A stretch of 64,000 nucleotides of DNA from a bacterium (GTDB lineage: Bacteria; Pseudomonadota; Alphaproteobacteria; Rhizobiales; Aestuariivirgaceae): positions 62,001 to 126,000 of the forward strand of contig JALHQC010000004.1 of NCBI GenBank assembly GCA_022842165.1, given 5' to 3'. Shown here in pieces: positions 29,790 through 38,636 of this stretch. The notes under the pieces were generated by a model. That model ran no database searches. It was not told where the DNA came from and saw only the letters and a list, made by a program, of their open reading frames with translations. Position numbers and translations under genes: made by a program. Position 1 is the first letter of the stretch. Each line of letters starts with the position of its first letter.

Positions 29790-30698
29790 TTATCCTACAA
29801 AAGCGTGTTTTTCGAAGCCCGTCATGCCGGGATCGAAGCAGAAAATGCCGCCCTGCAGGGGGTAGCGCTTCAGCACGTCCTCGCCGACGTTCTGGCGTGA
29901 GGTGGTGACATAGAGCGTATCGAGCCTCGCGCCGCCAAAACAAACATTGGTGACGCGCGTCGACGGGATCGGCACCACGCGGTCGATGCGGCCTTTGGGG
30001 TCGATGCGGAGCACGCAGGAACCCTCCCAGCGTGCGCTCCAGATGCAGCCATCGGCGTCGACCGTTGCGCCATCGGGATAGCCATAGTCCTTCGTGTCGC
30101 TCAAGCTCCGCTTGTTCGAGATCGTGCCGCTGTCGAGGTCGAAATCATAGGCCCAGATCACCTGCGCCATCGAATCGGTGAAATAGAATGTGCGGTTGTC
30201 GGGAGACCAGCAGGGGCCATTGGAGACGCCGATCTCGTGTTCCATCGCCGTGGCCGTGCCATCGGAATCGACGCGGTAGAGGATGCCCGCTGGCGCGGTG
30301 ATGGGAAGGTCCTCGCCCGATGGGCCGATGTTATTCATCATGGTGCCAAACCAGAGGCGGCCTCTCGCATCGCAGGCGCCGTCATTGCCGCGGTTGCCGG
30401 GATGGTCCAGCCCAAGCGGTATCCATGGCGTCATGGCGCCGGTTTCGGGATTGAAGATGTTGACGGAGTGGCGGGAACCCACCAGCACGGTGCCATCGCG
30501 GCGCATCGCCATGGTGGAGACCATTTCCGAGAATTGCCAGGTGCGGTGCGCGCCGCTTGCCACATGCAGGCAGTGAATGGCGGAGGGCACGATGAGGTCG
30601 AGCCACCAGAGCGTTTGCGTCTTCACGTCCCAGAAGCAGCCCTCGCCGAGCTTGTCCTTGGTCTCGAGAAGGCAGGTGACGGGAGTTTCGTGTTTCAT
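29790..30698 (-). CDS. SMP-30/gluconolaconase family sugar lactonase
   Basis: A 302-residue six-bladed propeller enzyme hydrolysing sugar lactones. Metal and substrate segments are [16 protein letters not shown] (the usual E of LGEGP), [34 protein letters not shown] and [16 protein letters not shown]. The start at ATG 30698 overlaps the stop of the racemase-like gene by four bases. Position and partners suggest it opens the aldonolactone made by a sugar dehydrogenase, before the dehydratase/kinase/aldolase steps. Confidence 0.92.
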   Translation of the reverse strand: MKHETPVTCLLETKDKLGEGCFWDVKTQTLWWLDLIVPSAIHCLHVASGAHRTWQFSEMVSTMAMRRDGTVLVGSRHSVNIFNPETGAMTPWIPLGLDHPGNRGNDGACDARGRLWFGTMMNNIGPSGEDLPITAPAGILYRVDSDGTATAMEHEIGVSNGPCWSPDNRTFYFTDSMAQVIWAYDFDLDSGTISNKRSLSDTKDYGYPDGATVDADGCIWSARWEGSCVLRIDPKGRIDRVVPIPSTRVTNVCFGGARLDTLYVTTSRQNVGEDVLKRYPLQGGIFCFDPGMTGFEKHAFVG

Positions 30699-31732
30699 TC
30701 TTTCACGTCCATGGGCCAGGTGTCGGAGATCTTGTAGCCCTCGGGCCACGGGTCGCCCGGATCAAGCATCAGTGTTGATTGCCCGGTGATCCAGGCGCGT
30801 CCGGTGATGGTGGGAATGACGGCGGCGTGGTTTCCAACCGTCGTCAGCCCCACGATCTCGCCGATGAAGCGGCTCTCGATGATGGAGCGGCCGATGTAGC
30901 GCTCGCCCTGCCGCAGCAGTCCCTTGGCGTGCAGCACTGCCATCAGGGCCGAGCAGCCGGTGCCGGTGGGCGAACGGTCGATCTTTCCCGGTTTGATGAC
31001 GCAGGCATTGCGGCTCGACAGGCAGCCGTCCACGGTTTCGAGTTCGCCGGTAATGAAGGCAAATGAAAAGTGCGACCAGCCCGGTAGTGCAGGATGCACA
31101 AATCCCAGCTGCTCGTTGCCGGCCTTCACGATCTTGCGCCCGATGACGGCGATGTCACGGGCCTCGTCCGGGGTCAGCGCGAAGCCGAGCGATCTGCCGT
31201 TCGCCATCACGAAGCTGTCGCCGCCGAAGGCGGTGTCGACTAGTACGGTGCCGAGGCCTTCCACTTCCAGCGGCACGCCGAGGCGGTCCGCGAAAGCCGG
31301 AACGTTCCTCAGCGTGATCGCCTGTGCCTTGCCGCCGCTGCACTGTGCCACGACTTCAACAAGGCCTGCGGGCGCCTCGAGTATCATGCGCGTCTCAGGC
31401 TCGGTCATGGGCACGATGCCGGTGTCGAGCAGCACTGTCGCAACGCAGATGCAGTTCGATCCCGACATCGGCGGGGTGTCCTCAGGCTCCATGATGATGA
31501 AGCCCATCTGCGCCAAAGGATTCTTCGGCGGCACCAGCAGGTTCACGTGGCGGAAGACGCCGCCCCTCGGTTCGTTCAGCACGAAGGCGCGGAGCTTGCC
31601 GTCAGTTGCGATGAATCGCGACTGGTCCCACAGGGTTTCGCCCGGCGGCGGCGACACGCCGCCGACGATCACGTCGCCCACTTCGCCCTCGGCGTGGCAG
31701 CCGACAATTCGGATTGCCTTTGTCGTCCGCAT
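30695..31732 (-). CDS. Proline racemase superfamily protein with Ser/Thr at the catalytic positions
   Basis: A 345-residue member of the proline racemase/hydroxyproline epimerase superfamily, beginning [20 protein letters not shown]. The first catalytic loop reads PPMSGSNC, so Ser (about residue 90) replaces the usual Cys. The second reads DRSPTGTGC, with Thr (about 256) in place of Cys. Cys-Thr enzymes are trans-3-hydroxyproline dehydratases and Cys-Cys enzymes are racemases or epimerases. A Ser-Thr pair does not fit either simply. It is the first gene of the sugar-acid operon, which makes a proline substrate doubtful. Confidence 0.85.
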   Translation of the reverse strand: MRTTKAIRIVGCHAEGEVGDVIVGGVSPPPGETLWDQSRFIATDGKLRAFVLNEPRGGVFRHVNLLVPPKNPLAQMGFIIMEPEDTPPMSGSNCICVATVLLDTGIVPMTEPETRMILEAPAGLVEVVAQCSGGKAQAITLRNVPAFADRLGVPLEVEGLGTVLVDTAFGGDSFVMANGRSLGFALTPDEARDIAVIGRKIVKAGNEQLGFVHPALPGWSHFSFAFITGELETVDGCLSSRNACVIKPGKIDRSPTGTGCSALMAVLHAKGLLRQGERYIGRSIIESRFIGEIVGLTTVGNHAAVIPTITGRAWITGQSTLMLDPGDPWPEGYKISDTWPMDVKE

Positions 31733-31810
31733 CGAATCTCCCGTTCAGTGCCAAGAATTACAAAAAATTCATCCCCTTGCGACTTGAACTTGCCGCAATT
31801 GGCCTTATTT

Positions 31811-31854
31811 CGCCAGTAGCGGCGCCGGGCCCCTCTGGCGAGGTCGTTCCTCGC
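31811..31854 (+). promoter_or_regulatory. Structured leader upstream of the terC-like gene
   Basis: Two hairpins can form but share bases: CGCCAG (31811-31816) with CTGGCG (31835-31840), or GCGAGG (31838-31843) with CCTCGC (31849-31854). Mutually exclusive stems 45 bases before the ATG would suit a regulatory leader. The conserved bases of the manganese (yybP-ykoY) riboswitch, often found before terC-family genes, were looked for and not seen. Confidence 0.35.
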
Positions 31855-31898
31855 GATGTCGGAGCTGCTCTTTGGAAACAACAGCAAAGGGCTCGGCA

Positions 31899-32915
31899 AT
31901 GGATTTCATCCAGGCAGCACTCTATTCCGATTTTCTCGGCACTCCGGCCTTTTTCTGGCTGGCCTTCATCTCGATCGTCATTGGCCTCCTCGTCTTCGAC
32001 CTCGGATTTCTGCATCGCGGGCAGCAGAAGGAAATCGAAGCCAAGGAAAGCTTCATCCTTTATGCGGGCTACATGGCGATCGCCTTTGCTTTCGGCGCCT
32101 GGGTGTGGTGGGCGAGGGGCGCGCAATCCGGCCTCGAATTCTTCACCGGCTACCTGATCGAGCAATCCTTGGCGATGGACAATATCTTCGTCATCGCCAC
32201 GGTTTTCGCCTTTCTCAACATTCCCCGCATCTATCAGCATCGCGTGTTGTTCTGGGGCATCCTTGGCGTCATCGTGTTCCGCGCCATCCTGATCGGGCTG
32301 GGTGCTGCGCTGGTCATGTCGTTCTCGTGGATTCTCTTCGTCTTCGGTGCCTTCCTCGTGTTTACCGGCCTCAAGATGTTCAAGACCTCGCACGACAAGC
32401 CCAGCATGGAGGACAACTGGATTCTCAAGCTGATCCGCCGGAACTTCCGGGTGACCGACACGCTGCACGGCGAGAAATTCACCGTGAAGCAGGTTGACCC
32501 CAAGACGGGAAAGCTCGCGACCTTCATCACGCCGCTGTTCGTGGCGCTGATTTTCGTCGAATTCGTGGACCTCATCTTCGCGGTCGATTCGGTTCCGGCG
32601 ATCTTCGCCGTCACCCAGGACCCGTTCATCGTCTATACGTCGAACATCTTCGCGATCCTAGGCCTCCGCGCGCTCTATTTCGCTCTGGCCGCTGCCATGC
32701 ACCGGTTCAAGTACCTGCAATACTCGCTGGCGACGATCCTCGTCCTCGTCGGCATCAAGATCTTCCTCGTGCCCATGGGCATCAAGATCGACACCGCGCT
32801 GTCGCTGTTCGTGACGATCTCGGTCCTGGCTTCCGGCATCCTCTACTCGCTGTGGAAGACCCGCAACGACATGCCGGAGCCGCAACCCGGCAAGGCGACG
32901 GACGCCGCCTCCTGA
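31899..32915 (+). CDS. TerC/Alx family integral membrane protein
   Basis: A 338-residue protein with about nine transmembrane helices. Conserved acidic residues lie in membrane segments LLVFDLGFLHR, EQSLAMDNIFVI and LIFVEFVDLIFAVDSVPAI, the signature of TerC/Alx proteins linked to tellurite resistance and manganese export. The central cytoplasmic loop (TSHDKPSMEDNWILKLIRRN) is typical of the Alx branch. ATG 31899 is preferred over a TTG at 31872. A strong hairpin terminator follows 31 bases after the stop. Confidence 0.9.
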   Translation: MDFIQAALYSDFLGTPAFFWLAFISIVIGLLVFDLGFLHRGQQKEIEAKESFILYAGYMAIAFAFGAWVWWARGAQSGLEFFTGYLIEQSLAMDNIFVIATVFAFLNIPRIYQHRVLFWGILGVIVFRAILIGLGAALVMSFSWILFVFGAFLVFTGLKMFKTSHDKPSMEDNWILKLIRRNFRVTDTLHGEKFTVKQVDPKTGKLATFITPLFVALIFVEFVDLIFAVDSVPAIFAVTQDPFIVYTSNIFAILGLRALYFALAAAMHRFKYLQYSLATILVLVGIKIFLVPMGIKIDTALSLFVTISVLASGILYSLWKTRNDMPEPQPGKATDAAS

Positions 32916-32946
32916 CCACTTGCCTTGAACCATGGATGCGCTATCA

Positions 32947-32973
32947 GGGACCCGTCCAACGGCGGGTCCCTTT
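32947..32973 (+). terminator. Rho-independent terminator between the terC-like and UPF0114 genes
   Basis: GGGACCCG and CGGGTCCC form a perfect eight-base stem followed by TTT. It ends three bases before the ATG of the next gene, so its right arm occupies the position of that gene's ribosome binding site. Confidence 0.7.
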
Positions 32974-32975
32974 CC

Positions 32976-33491
32976 ATGAAAAAGCTCGAGCACTTTGTCG
33001 AATCGATCATCCTTGCCTCGCGCTGGGTTCTGGTGGTGTTCTACCTCGGCTTGACCGTCGCGCTGCTGCTCTACGCCGTGTCGTTTTCCGGCAAGCTCGT
33101 CGATTTCGTCTCCAAGCTTTTCATCCTCGGCGAGACCGACACCATCCTCAAGATGCTGGCCCTCATCGATGCCGCCCTGGTCGCCAGCCTCGTCGTCATG
33201 GTGATCATCTCGGGCTACGAGAACTTCGTCAGCCGCTTCGACAACGCCGACGGCAGCGAAATCTCGTGGCTCGGCAAGGTCGATGCCGCATCGCTCAAGA
33301 TCAAGGTGGCGTCCACCATCGTGGCGATCTCGTCCATTCACCTGCTGCAGGTGTTCCTCAATGCGCAGCAATATTCCGACGGCAAGCTGATGTGGCTCAC
33401 CATCATGCACATGGCCTTCGTCGTATCGGCGCTGGTGCTGGCCTATATCGACAAGGTGATGGTCTCGACCAAGATATCGAAGGGCGGCTGA
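32976..33491 (+). CDS. UPF0114/TIGR00645 family membrane protein (YqhA-like)
   Basis: A 171-residue protein starting MKKLEHFVESIILASRWVLV. About four hydrophobic helices are visible, with the conserved GYENFVSRF between helices 2 and 3. The charged DGSEISWLGKVDAASLKIKV follows, as in YqhA. No function is known for the family. No Shine-Dalgarno sequence is free upstream, because the terminator hairpin directly abuts the start codon. A TTG at 32925 is an alternative start that would place the hairpin within the coding region. Confidence 0.87.
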   Translation: MKKLEHFVESIILASRWVLVVFYLGLTVALLLYAVSFSGKLVDFVSKLFILGETDTILKMLALIDAALVASLVVMVIISGYENFVSRFDNADGSEISWLGKVDAASLKIKVASTIVAISSIHLLQVFLNAQQYSDGKLMWLTIMHMAFVVSALVLAYIDKVMVSTKISKGG

Positions 33492-33494
33492 TCC

Positions 33495-34904
33495 TCAACC
33501 GGCGAAGAAGATCAGCGAGACCACCACGAAGAGCGGCAGCAGGATCGCGCCGGACCACAGCATGTAGCCGAAAAAGCCGGGCATCCGGACACCGGCATCG
33601 CGGGCGATGGCATAGACCATGAAATTGGGCGCATTGCCGATATAGGTGTTGGCGCCCATGAAGACGGCCCCCGCCGAAATGGCGGCGAGCGTCGTGGCGC
33701 CCTGGTTCATCAGATATTGCGGGTCGCCGCCGGCAAGCTCGAAGAAGACGATGTAGGTCGGCGCATTGTCGAGGAAGGATGACAGGCCTCCGGTGATCCA
33801 GAAATAGGCCATGTCGTTGGCCTGGCCTTCAGGACCTGCCACCAGCGCGACGAGGGGCGCGAAGACGCCGTCACGCCCGGCATGCAGCATGGCGAGGACG
33901 GGTATGATGGTGATGAAGATCGCCGCAAACAGCTGGGCCACCTCCTTGATCGGTTCCCAGCTGAAACTGTTCTCGCTCCGGTGGCCGCGCGGCGTGAGGG
34001 CGAAGGAAATGACGGCAATCGCCAGCATCGCGGCATCGCGTAACAGGCTTTCGATGGCGACGCGAACGCCGAAGATGTCGATCTCGCCCAGCTTCACGGC
34101 GGACGACAGCAAGATGACGCCGATGATCGCGGGGATGAGCAGGAGGTTGACACCGCCCTTCACGGAAGCCTCGATGTCGGGCGTAGGGTCGGGCTTTATG
34201 TGCCCGTCGCGGCGGTAGATATAGGTATCGAGCGCGAAGAAGATCGCCAGCAGCGCCGCCGTCAGCAGGCTTGCCGGCGACAACAGGTGGACCGTCGGCC
34301 AGAAGAAATCCACGCCGCGCAGGAAACCCAGGAACAGCGGCGGATCGCCGAGTGGCGTCAGCGAGCCGCCGATATTGGCGACGAGGAAGATGAAGAAGAT
34401 GAAGACATGGGCGTTGGTCTGGCGGTCGTCATTGGCGCGCAGCACCGGACGGATCATGATCATGGCGGCACCCGTGGTGCCGATGAAGCTCGCCAGGATG
34501 GCGCCGATGGCGAGAAGCACGGTATTGGTCAGCGGCGAGCCGTGAAGATTGCCGCGGATGACGATGCCGCCCGCCACGGTGAACAGCGCCAGCAGCAGCA
34601 GGATGAAGGGGATATATTCGAGAAAGGCCGTATGCAGCACGGCCACGGCAGCGACCGGCAGGCCGTTGACGGCGGCAATCGGAATGATGGCGAGCAGCGC
34701 CCAGACCGCCGAAATCTTGCCGCGGTGATGATGCCACGCGTGGGGCGCCACCAGCGGCAGGATGGCGATCGACAGCAGCATGCCAACGAAGGGGATCGCC
34801 CAGGCATAACCCAGCGACCTGCCGTCCAAGCCTTCTGCCGCGAAGACGGGTCGCGCGGAGGCCAGCAACAGCAGCAGCCCCCAGATCATGCATCGCAGTT
34901 TCAT
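33495..34904 (-). CDS. Sodium:proton antiporter (NhaD-like, ion transporter superfamily)
   Basis: A 469-residue membrane protein with a signal-like first helix (MKLRCMIWGLLLLLASARPVFA) and about 11 further transmembrane segments. Segments IGTTGAAMIMIRPVLRAN, FLVANIGGSLTPLGDPPLFLG and SSFLDNAPTYIVFF are typical of the NhaD-type antiporters, with the hinge GG..TPLGDPP and DNAPT loops. It should exchange Na+ for H+ across the inner membrane. The start at ATG 34904 gives the standard N-terminus, and the frame reading back to 35042 overlaps the intergenic region. Confidence 0.87.
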   Translation of the reverse strand: MKLRCMIWGLLLLLASARPVFAAEGLDGRSLGYAWAIPFVGMLLSIAILPLVAPHAWHHHRGKISAVWALLAIIPIAAVNGLPVAAVAVLHTAFLEYIPFILLLLALFTVAGGIVIRGNLHGSPLTNTVLLAIGAILASFIGTTGAAMIMIRPVLRANDDRQTNAHVFIFFIFLVANIGGSLTPLGDPPLFLGFLRGVDFFWPTVHLLSPASLLTAALLAIFFALDTYIYRRDGHIKPDPTPDIEASVKGGVNLLLIPAIIGVILLSSAVKLGEIDIFGVRVAIESLLRDAAMLAIAVISFALTPRGHRSENSFSWEPIKEVAQLFAAIFITIIPVLAMLHAGRDGVFAPLVALVAGPEGQANDMAYFWITGGLSSFLDNAPTYIVFFELAGGDPQYLMNQGATTLAAISAGAVFMGANTYIGNAPNFMVYAIARDAGVRMPGFFGYMLWSGAILLPLFVVVSLIFFAG

Positions 34905-34968
34905 TCGTGGCCCCTGCCGTTGTGCCGGTCCATCAAACACGACGGCGTGCGGCGGATCAACAGGCGGA

Positions 34969-35745
34969 TCAGCCTCCGCTGCCGGCAGCGCTGACGATGG
35001 GTTGCGGCGAAATGGCGTTGAACCCCACGAAGGGCCGGTCATGGGCTAGGATCACAAATAGCGACACCGTGATCGCCACGGTCACCGCGGACAGCGCCAC
35101 GCTCCGCGCCAGCGGAAAGCGCCCGTGACAGACGGCGATGACGGTCATCAGCAGAAACCCCAGCGCGGTGACGGTGAACCACTGGCCACCGCTCACCACC
35201 TCCTGCGCCATGCTCAGGCGCTGCTGGCGCGCGTTGGACAACTGATCGAGCGCAGCGAGGATGCGCTGCTGCAAGGTGCGATTCTGGTCGCCCGCCGAAA
35301 ATCCCTGGATCGTTCCGGCATAGATGTCCTTCAACTGGCTTTCCGCAGCCGCGCGGTGCGTGCTCGAGGTCATCATCGGCCACTCGGCTGCAACGGCCTG
35401 CGCATAGCCTTCGATGATCCGCCCGAAGCCCTCGCGGCTGGGACCGGTCATGGCATCCATATAGATCCTGATCACCTTCAGGCTGCGGGCTTCGGCATTC
35501 ACCGTTTCGCGTGCGTCGTTCTCGATCTGCCAGACGGAATTGGCGAGAAAGGTGACGTTGAGCACGAAGAGCGTTCCGCACAGCGTCATCAGAACCGGGG
35601 AAAGGTCGGCCAGGCGTTTCGAGAGGCTGGCGAGCGGTCTTGCGAAACACGCCGCATGCAGAAGAAGGGCAGTGATCCCGACGCCCGCCAAGATGATGAG
35701 GAACATGCCGGTTGCCGACCATGCGTAGATGAAATCGGGCGGCAT
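34969..35745 (-). CDS. DUF4239 (bestrophin-like) membrane protein
   Basis: A 258-residue protein with two N-terminal transmembrane helices (about 10-30 and 50-70), a soluble helical middle part (residues 75-195) and two C-terminal helices (about 190-240). The ENDARETVNAEARSLKVI block and the paired-helix layout match DUF4239 proteins, which are loosely related to bestrophin channels. The function is unknown. It lies 64 bases upstream of the antiporter gene in the same direction. Confidence 0.75.
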   Translation of the reverse strand: MPPDFIYAWSATGMFLIILAGVGITALLLHAACFARPLASLSKRLADLSPVLMTLCGTLFVLNVTFLANSVWQIENDARETVNAEARSLKVIRIYMDAMTGPSREGFGRIIEGYAQAVAAEWPMMTSSTHRAAAESQLKDIYAGTIQGFSAGDQNRTLQQRILAALDQLSNARQQRLSMAQEVVSGGQWFTVTALGFLLMTVIAVCHGRFPLARSVALSAVTVAITVSLFVILAHDRPFVGFNAISPQPIVSAAGSGG

Positions 35746-35763
35746 GTTCCTCGTGCTCCCTGA

Positions 35764-37140
35764 CTATACCGTGCGCAGATACCATTCGAAATCGCGTGCC
35801 GTCGGCTCGGCGTAGAAGCGGTCGGCCTCGACTTCCTTCAGCGTACAATAGGTGTCGACGAATTCCTTGCCGAAATATTCCTTGAGGATCGAGGCGCGCC
35901 AGAAGGCGTCGATCGCATCATGCCAGTTGCCGGGAATGTACTTCGCCCGCTTCTCATAGCCATTGCCGTTGACCGGGTTTCCCGGCTCCGCCTTCTCGAC
36001 GATGCCATGGTGCATGCCGGCAAGAATTGCGGCCATGACGAGATAGGGGTTGGCATCGGCGCCGCTTGGGCGGTGTTCGATGTGGCAGGCCTTGGCGGCG
36101 CCTGCGGGAATGCGGATCGAGACCGTGCGGTTGTTGATGCCCCATGAGGCTGAGACCGGCGCATAGGAATTCCTGCGGAAGCGGCGGTAGGAATTGGCAT
36201 TGGGCGCGAAGATCAGCATCGATTCCGCCATCGCCGCCTTGAGGCCGCCGATCGAATGCATCAGCAGCTCATTCTGCAGCGGGTCTTCGGCGGCGAACAG
36301 GTTGTTGCCCTCTTCATCGGCCAGCGACACGTGGATGTGCATGCCGGAACCGGTCCACTCCGAATAGGGCTTGGCCATGAAGGTGGCGGCAAGGCCATGC
36401 TTTTCGGCACAGGCCTTGATCAGCCGCTTCAGCATGATGCCCTCGTCGCAGGCATCGAGCACGTCGGCGCGATGGCGGAGCACGATTTCCATCTGGCCCG
36501 GCGCATATTCCGAGATCAGCGTCTTGGCGGGAAGGTCCTGGATCTCGCACCAGGCATAAAGGTCCTTGAAGAAGGGCGCAAAATCATCCGTGTCCTGAAG
36601 ATAATAGGCCTGGTAATGCTGCGGGCGGTGCTCGTTGATCAAGGACTTTGGCGCCATCGGCTTTCCGGCCATGGCGGAGGCCCGGTCCATGAGGAAGAAC
36701 TCGAGTTCGACCGCACCCACCGGCGTCATGTTCAGTTCTTTCTTGAACCTTGTGACGACGCTTTCGAGCGCGTTGCGCGGGTCGGCGTAATGCGGCGTGC
36801 CGTCAAGATCATGCACGGCGGCGGTATATTGCGCTGTTCTTTCCATCCACGGCACGCGCACGAAGGTGCCGGGGATCGGCCACATCAGCATGTCGCGGTC
36901 GCCTTCATCGAAGACGAGACCGGTTTCGGGAACGTCCTGTCCCGTCACGTCCAGCACCAGTGCCGAGATCGGCATGAAGCGGCCGTCCTTCCAAGCGGGA
37001 ACGACTTCATCACGCCGTAGCACCTTGCCGCGGGCGACGCCGCAGAGGTCGGTCCATACGACCTGCACGGTATCGATATCCGGATTGGCGTCGAGAAACG
37101 CCTGGGCTTCAGCTTCGCGGCGGGGGAATACAAGGGCCAT
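35764..37140 (-). CDS. Glutamine synthetase family ligase (PuuA-like gamma-glutamylamide synthetase)
   Basis: A 458-residue ATP-dependent ligase of the glutamine synthetase fold. The N-terminal beta-Grasp domain has VQVVWTDLCGVARGKVL. Catalytic-domain motifs are GAVELEFFL, SGMHIHVSL, NSYRRFRRNSYAPVSASWG, NRTVSIRIP and EHRPSGADANPYL. The sequence is of the PuuA/glutamylpolyamine synthetase type rather than true GlnA, which has KPFIHDKNG-like segments not seen here. A gamma-glutamylated amine is the likely product. It is one base downstream of a class III aminotransferase gene, which would handle the amine carbon chain. Confidence 0.88.
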   Translation of the reverse strand: MALVFPRREAEAQAFLDANPDIDTVQVVWTDLCGVARGKVLRRDEVVPAWKDGRFMPISALVLDVTGQDVPETGLVFDEGDRDMLMWPIPGTFVRVPWMERTAQYTAAVHDLDGTPHYADPRNALESVVTRFKKELNMTPVGAVELEFFLMDRASAMAGKPMAPKSLINEHRPQHYQAYYLQDTDDFAPFFKDLYAWCEIQDLPAKTLISEYAPGQMEIVLRHRADVLDACDEGIMLKRLIKACAEKHGLAATFMAKPYSEWTGSGMHIHVSLADEEGNNLFAAEDPLQNELLMHSIGGLKAAMAESMLIFAPNANSYRRFRRNSYAPVSASWGINNRTVSIRIPAGAAKACHIEHRPSGADANPYLVMAAILAGMHHGIVEKAEPGNPVNGNGYEKRAKYIPGNWHDAIDAFWRASILKEYFGKEFVDTYCTLKEVEADRFYAEPTARDFEWYLRTV

Positions 37141-37141
37141 T

Positions 37142-38509
37142 TCAGTCTCCGTCCTGGCTCATCAGTTCGGTGATGCAGCGGTCGAGTTGTTCGACCAGCA
37201 GATCCACGTGTGCCCCGGTCGTTGCGGGGCAGATGAGCAACATGTTGTGGAAGGGTGTCACGATGACACCACGATTGAGAAGATAGTGATGCACAGCGAC
37301 ATCGATCGGCTGGTGGATCACCTTCGCGGCCTCGCCGCCGTTCCGCGGGCGCTGGGGAGTGCACATGAACTCCACGCGCGCGCCGGCACGGACGACGTGC
37401 CACGGCACTGAATGTTTGATGATGACATCCGCGATCCCCTTCTCGAGCTTTTTGGCAAGCGCGATCAGGGGTGCGAAAGCCTCCCGGGTGAAATAGGTTT
37501 CAAGCACGGCGCGCATCAGCGCCAGCTGGATCTTCGAGCCCGACAATGTGGTGCCGATGCCGGAGTGGCCGGGGTTACGGGTTTCAAGAAACTTGCGGAT
37601 GCGCGCGGCAACGGGTGCTGAGAAGCCATAAACGGCGGCAGGAATGCCGCCGGCGATGGGCTTTCCCATCACGAAGCCATCGGGCTCCAACCCGTATTCG
37701 AGCGAATATCCGCCGGGGCCGGAGGACATGGTATGCGTCTCGTCGATGATCAACAGCGTGCCGGCCTTCCGTGTGATGTCGCGCAATGCCGCGTGATAGC
37801 CGTCGTCGGGCAGCACCATGCCGACATTGGTCATGATGGGCTCGGCCAGCACGCAGGCGACATCGCCATCGGCGAGCGCCGCTTCCAGTGCCGGAATGTC
37901 GTTGAACTCGACGACTTTCGTGAACTGCGTCAGGTCGCGCACTTCACCGATCAGGGCCGGATCGGCATGGGGCGTGCCGCCGTCGATCGTCACGTAGGTC
38001 TCATCCACCGCGCCGTGATAGCAGTGATTGAAGACAAGGATTGTCTTGCGGCCCGTGATGGCGCGGCACCACTTGATGACGGCGCGGTTGGCATCCGACG
38101 CTGTTGCCGTCACCTGCCAGTATGGCAAGCCGAAGCGGTCTTCCAGCAGGCGTCCGACGATTGCCGCATCGGTTGACGGCATCATGGTGGTGAAGCCGTT
38201 CGCGCCCTCGCGCTGCAAAGCATCCACAATTGGTTTCGGCGAATGGCCGAACATGGCGCCCGTATCACCGAGACAGAAATCGATGTAAGTGTTGCCATCG
38301 GCATCGGTCACGTCGACGCCCTGCGCCTTCGATGCGAAGAGCGGAAACGGCGTTCCCCAATCCACCATCCAGTGCATGGGAACGCCCTTGAGCCAGTTTT
38401 TCGCAGCGTCCTCGGAAAGCCTTTTCGAGTTGGGGTTGCGCTGGATGAAGAGGGCTTCTTCGCGGGCCAGCATGGCCGTAATGGAGGCTTCGGGGGCGTT
38501 GCGCGCCAT
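37142..38509 (-). CDS. Class III aminotransferase (glutamate-1-semialdehyde aminomutase-like)
   Basis: A 455-residue PLP enzyme. The PLP lysine is in VMGKPIAGGIPAAVYGF, the cofactor aspartate in LLIIDETHTM, and the phosphate-binding segment in ATASDANRAVIKWCRAITG. The overall plan resembles GSA aminomutases and related transaminases using amines or beta-amino acids. ATG 38509 (MARNAPEASITAML) is preferred over an upstream TTG/GTG-type start. It is the first gene of a two-gene leftward operon with the PuuA-like ligase. Confidence 0.88.
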   Translation of the reverse strand: MARNAPEASITAMLAREEALFIQRNPNSKRLSEDAAKNWLKGVPMHWMVDWGTPFPLFASKAQGVDVTDADGNTYIDFCLGDTGAMFGHSPKPIVDALQREGANGFTTMMPSTDAAIVGRLLEDRFGLPYWQVTATASDANRAVIKWCRAITGRKTILVFNHCYHGAVDETYVTIDGGTPHADPALIGEVRDLTQFTKVVEFNDIPALEAALADGDVACVLAEPIMTNVGMVLPDDGYHAALRDITRKAGTLLIIDETHTMSSGPGGYSLEYGLEPDGFVMGKPIAGGIPAAVYGFSAPVAARIRKFLETRNPGHSGIGTTLSGSKIQLALMRAVLETYFTREAFAPLIALAKKLEKGIADVIIKHSVPWHVVRAGARVEFMCTPQRPRNGGEAAKVIHQPIDVAVHHYLLNRGVIVTPFHNMLLICPATTGAHVDLLVEQLDRCITELMSQDGD

Positions 38510-38636
38510 GATTTCCTTCGTGGCTGTTGACGTCAGCCTCTCTCCTAGCACGCCCACAGGGGGGCTCCACAACCCCCATGGATTTCGGATGCGGAATCTG
38601 GTTTAGGGAGCAGCGCAGCATGAAGGAGCTTCCAAG

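Noticed and set aside
31740-31898. Manganese (yybP-ykoY) riboswitch before the terC-like gene
   Set aside because: The conserved core sequences of that riboswitch were not found. Only unrelated hairpins are present.
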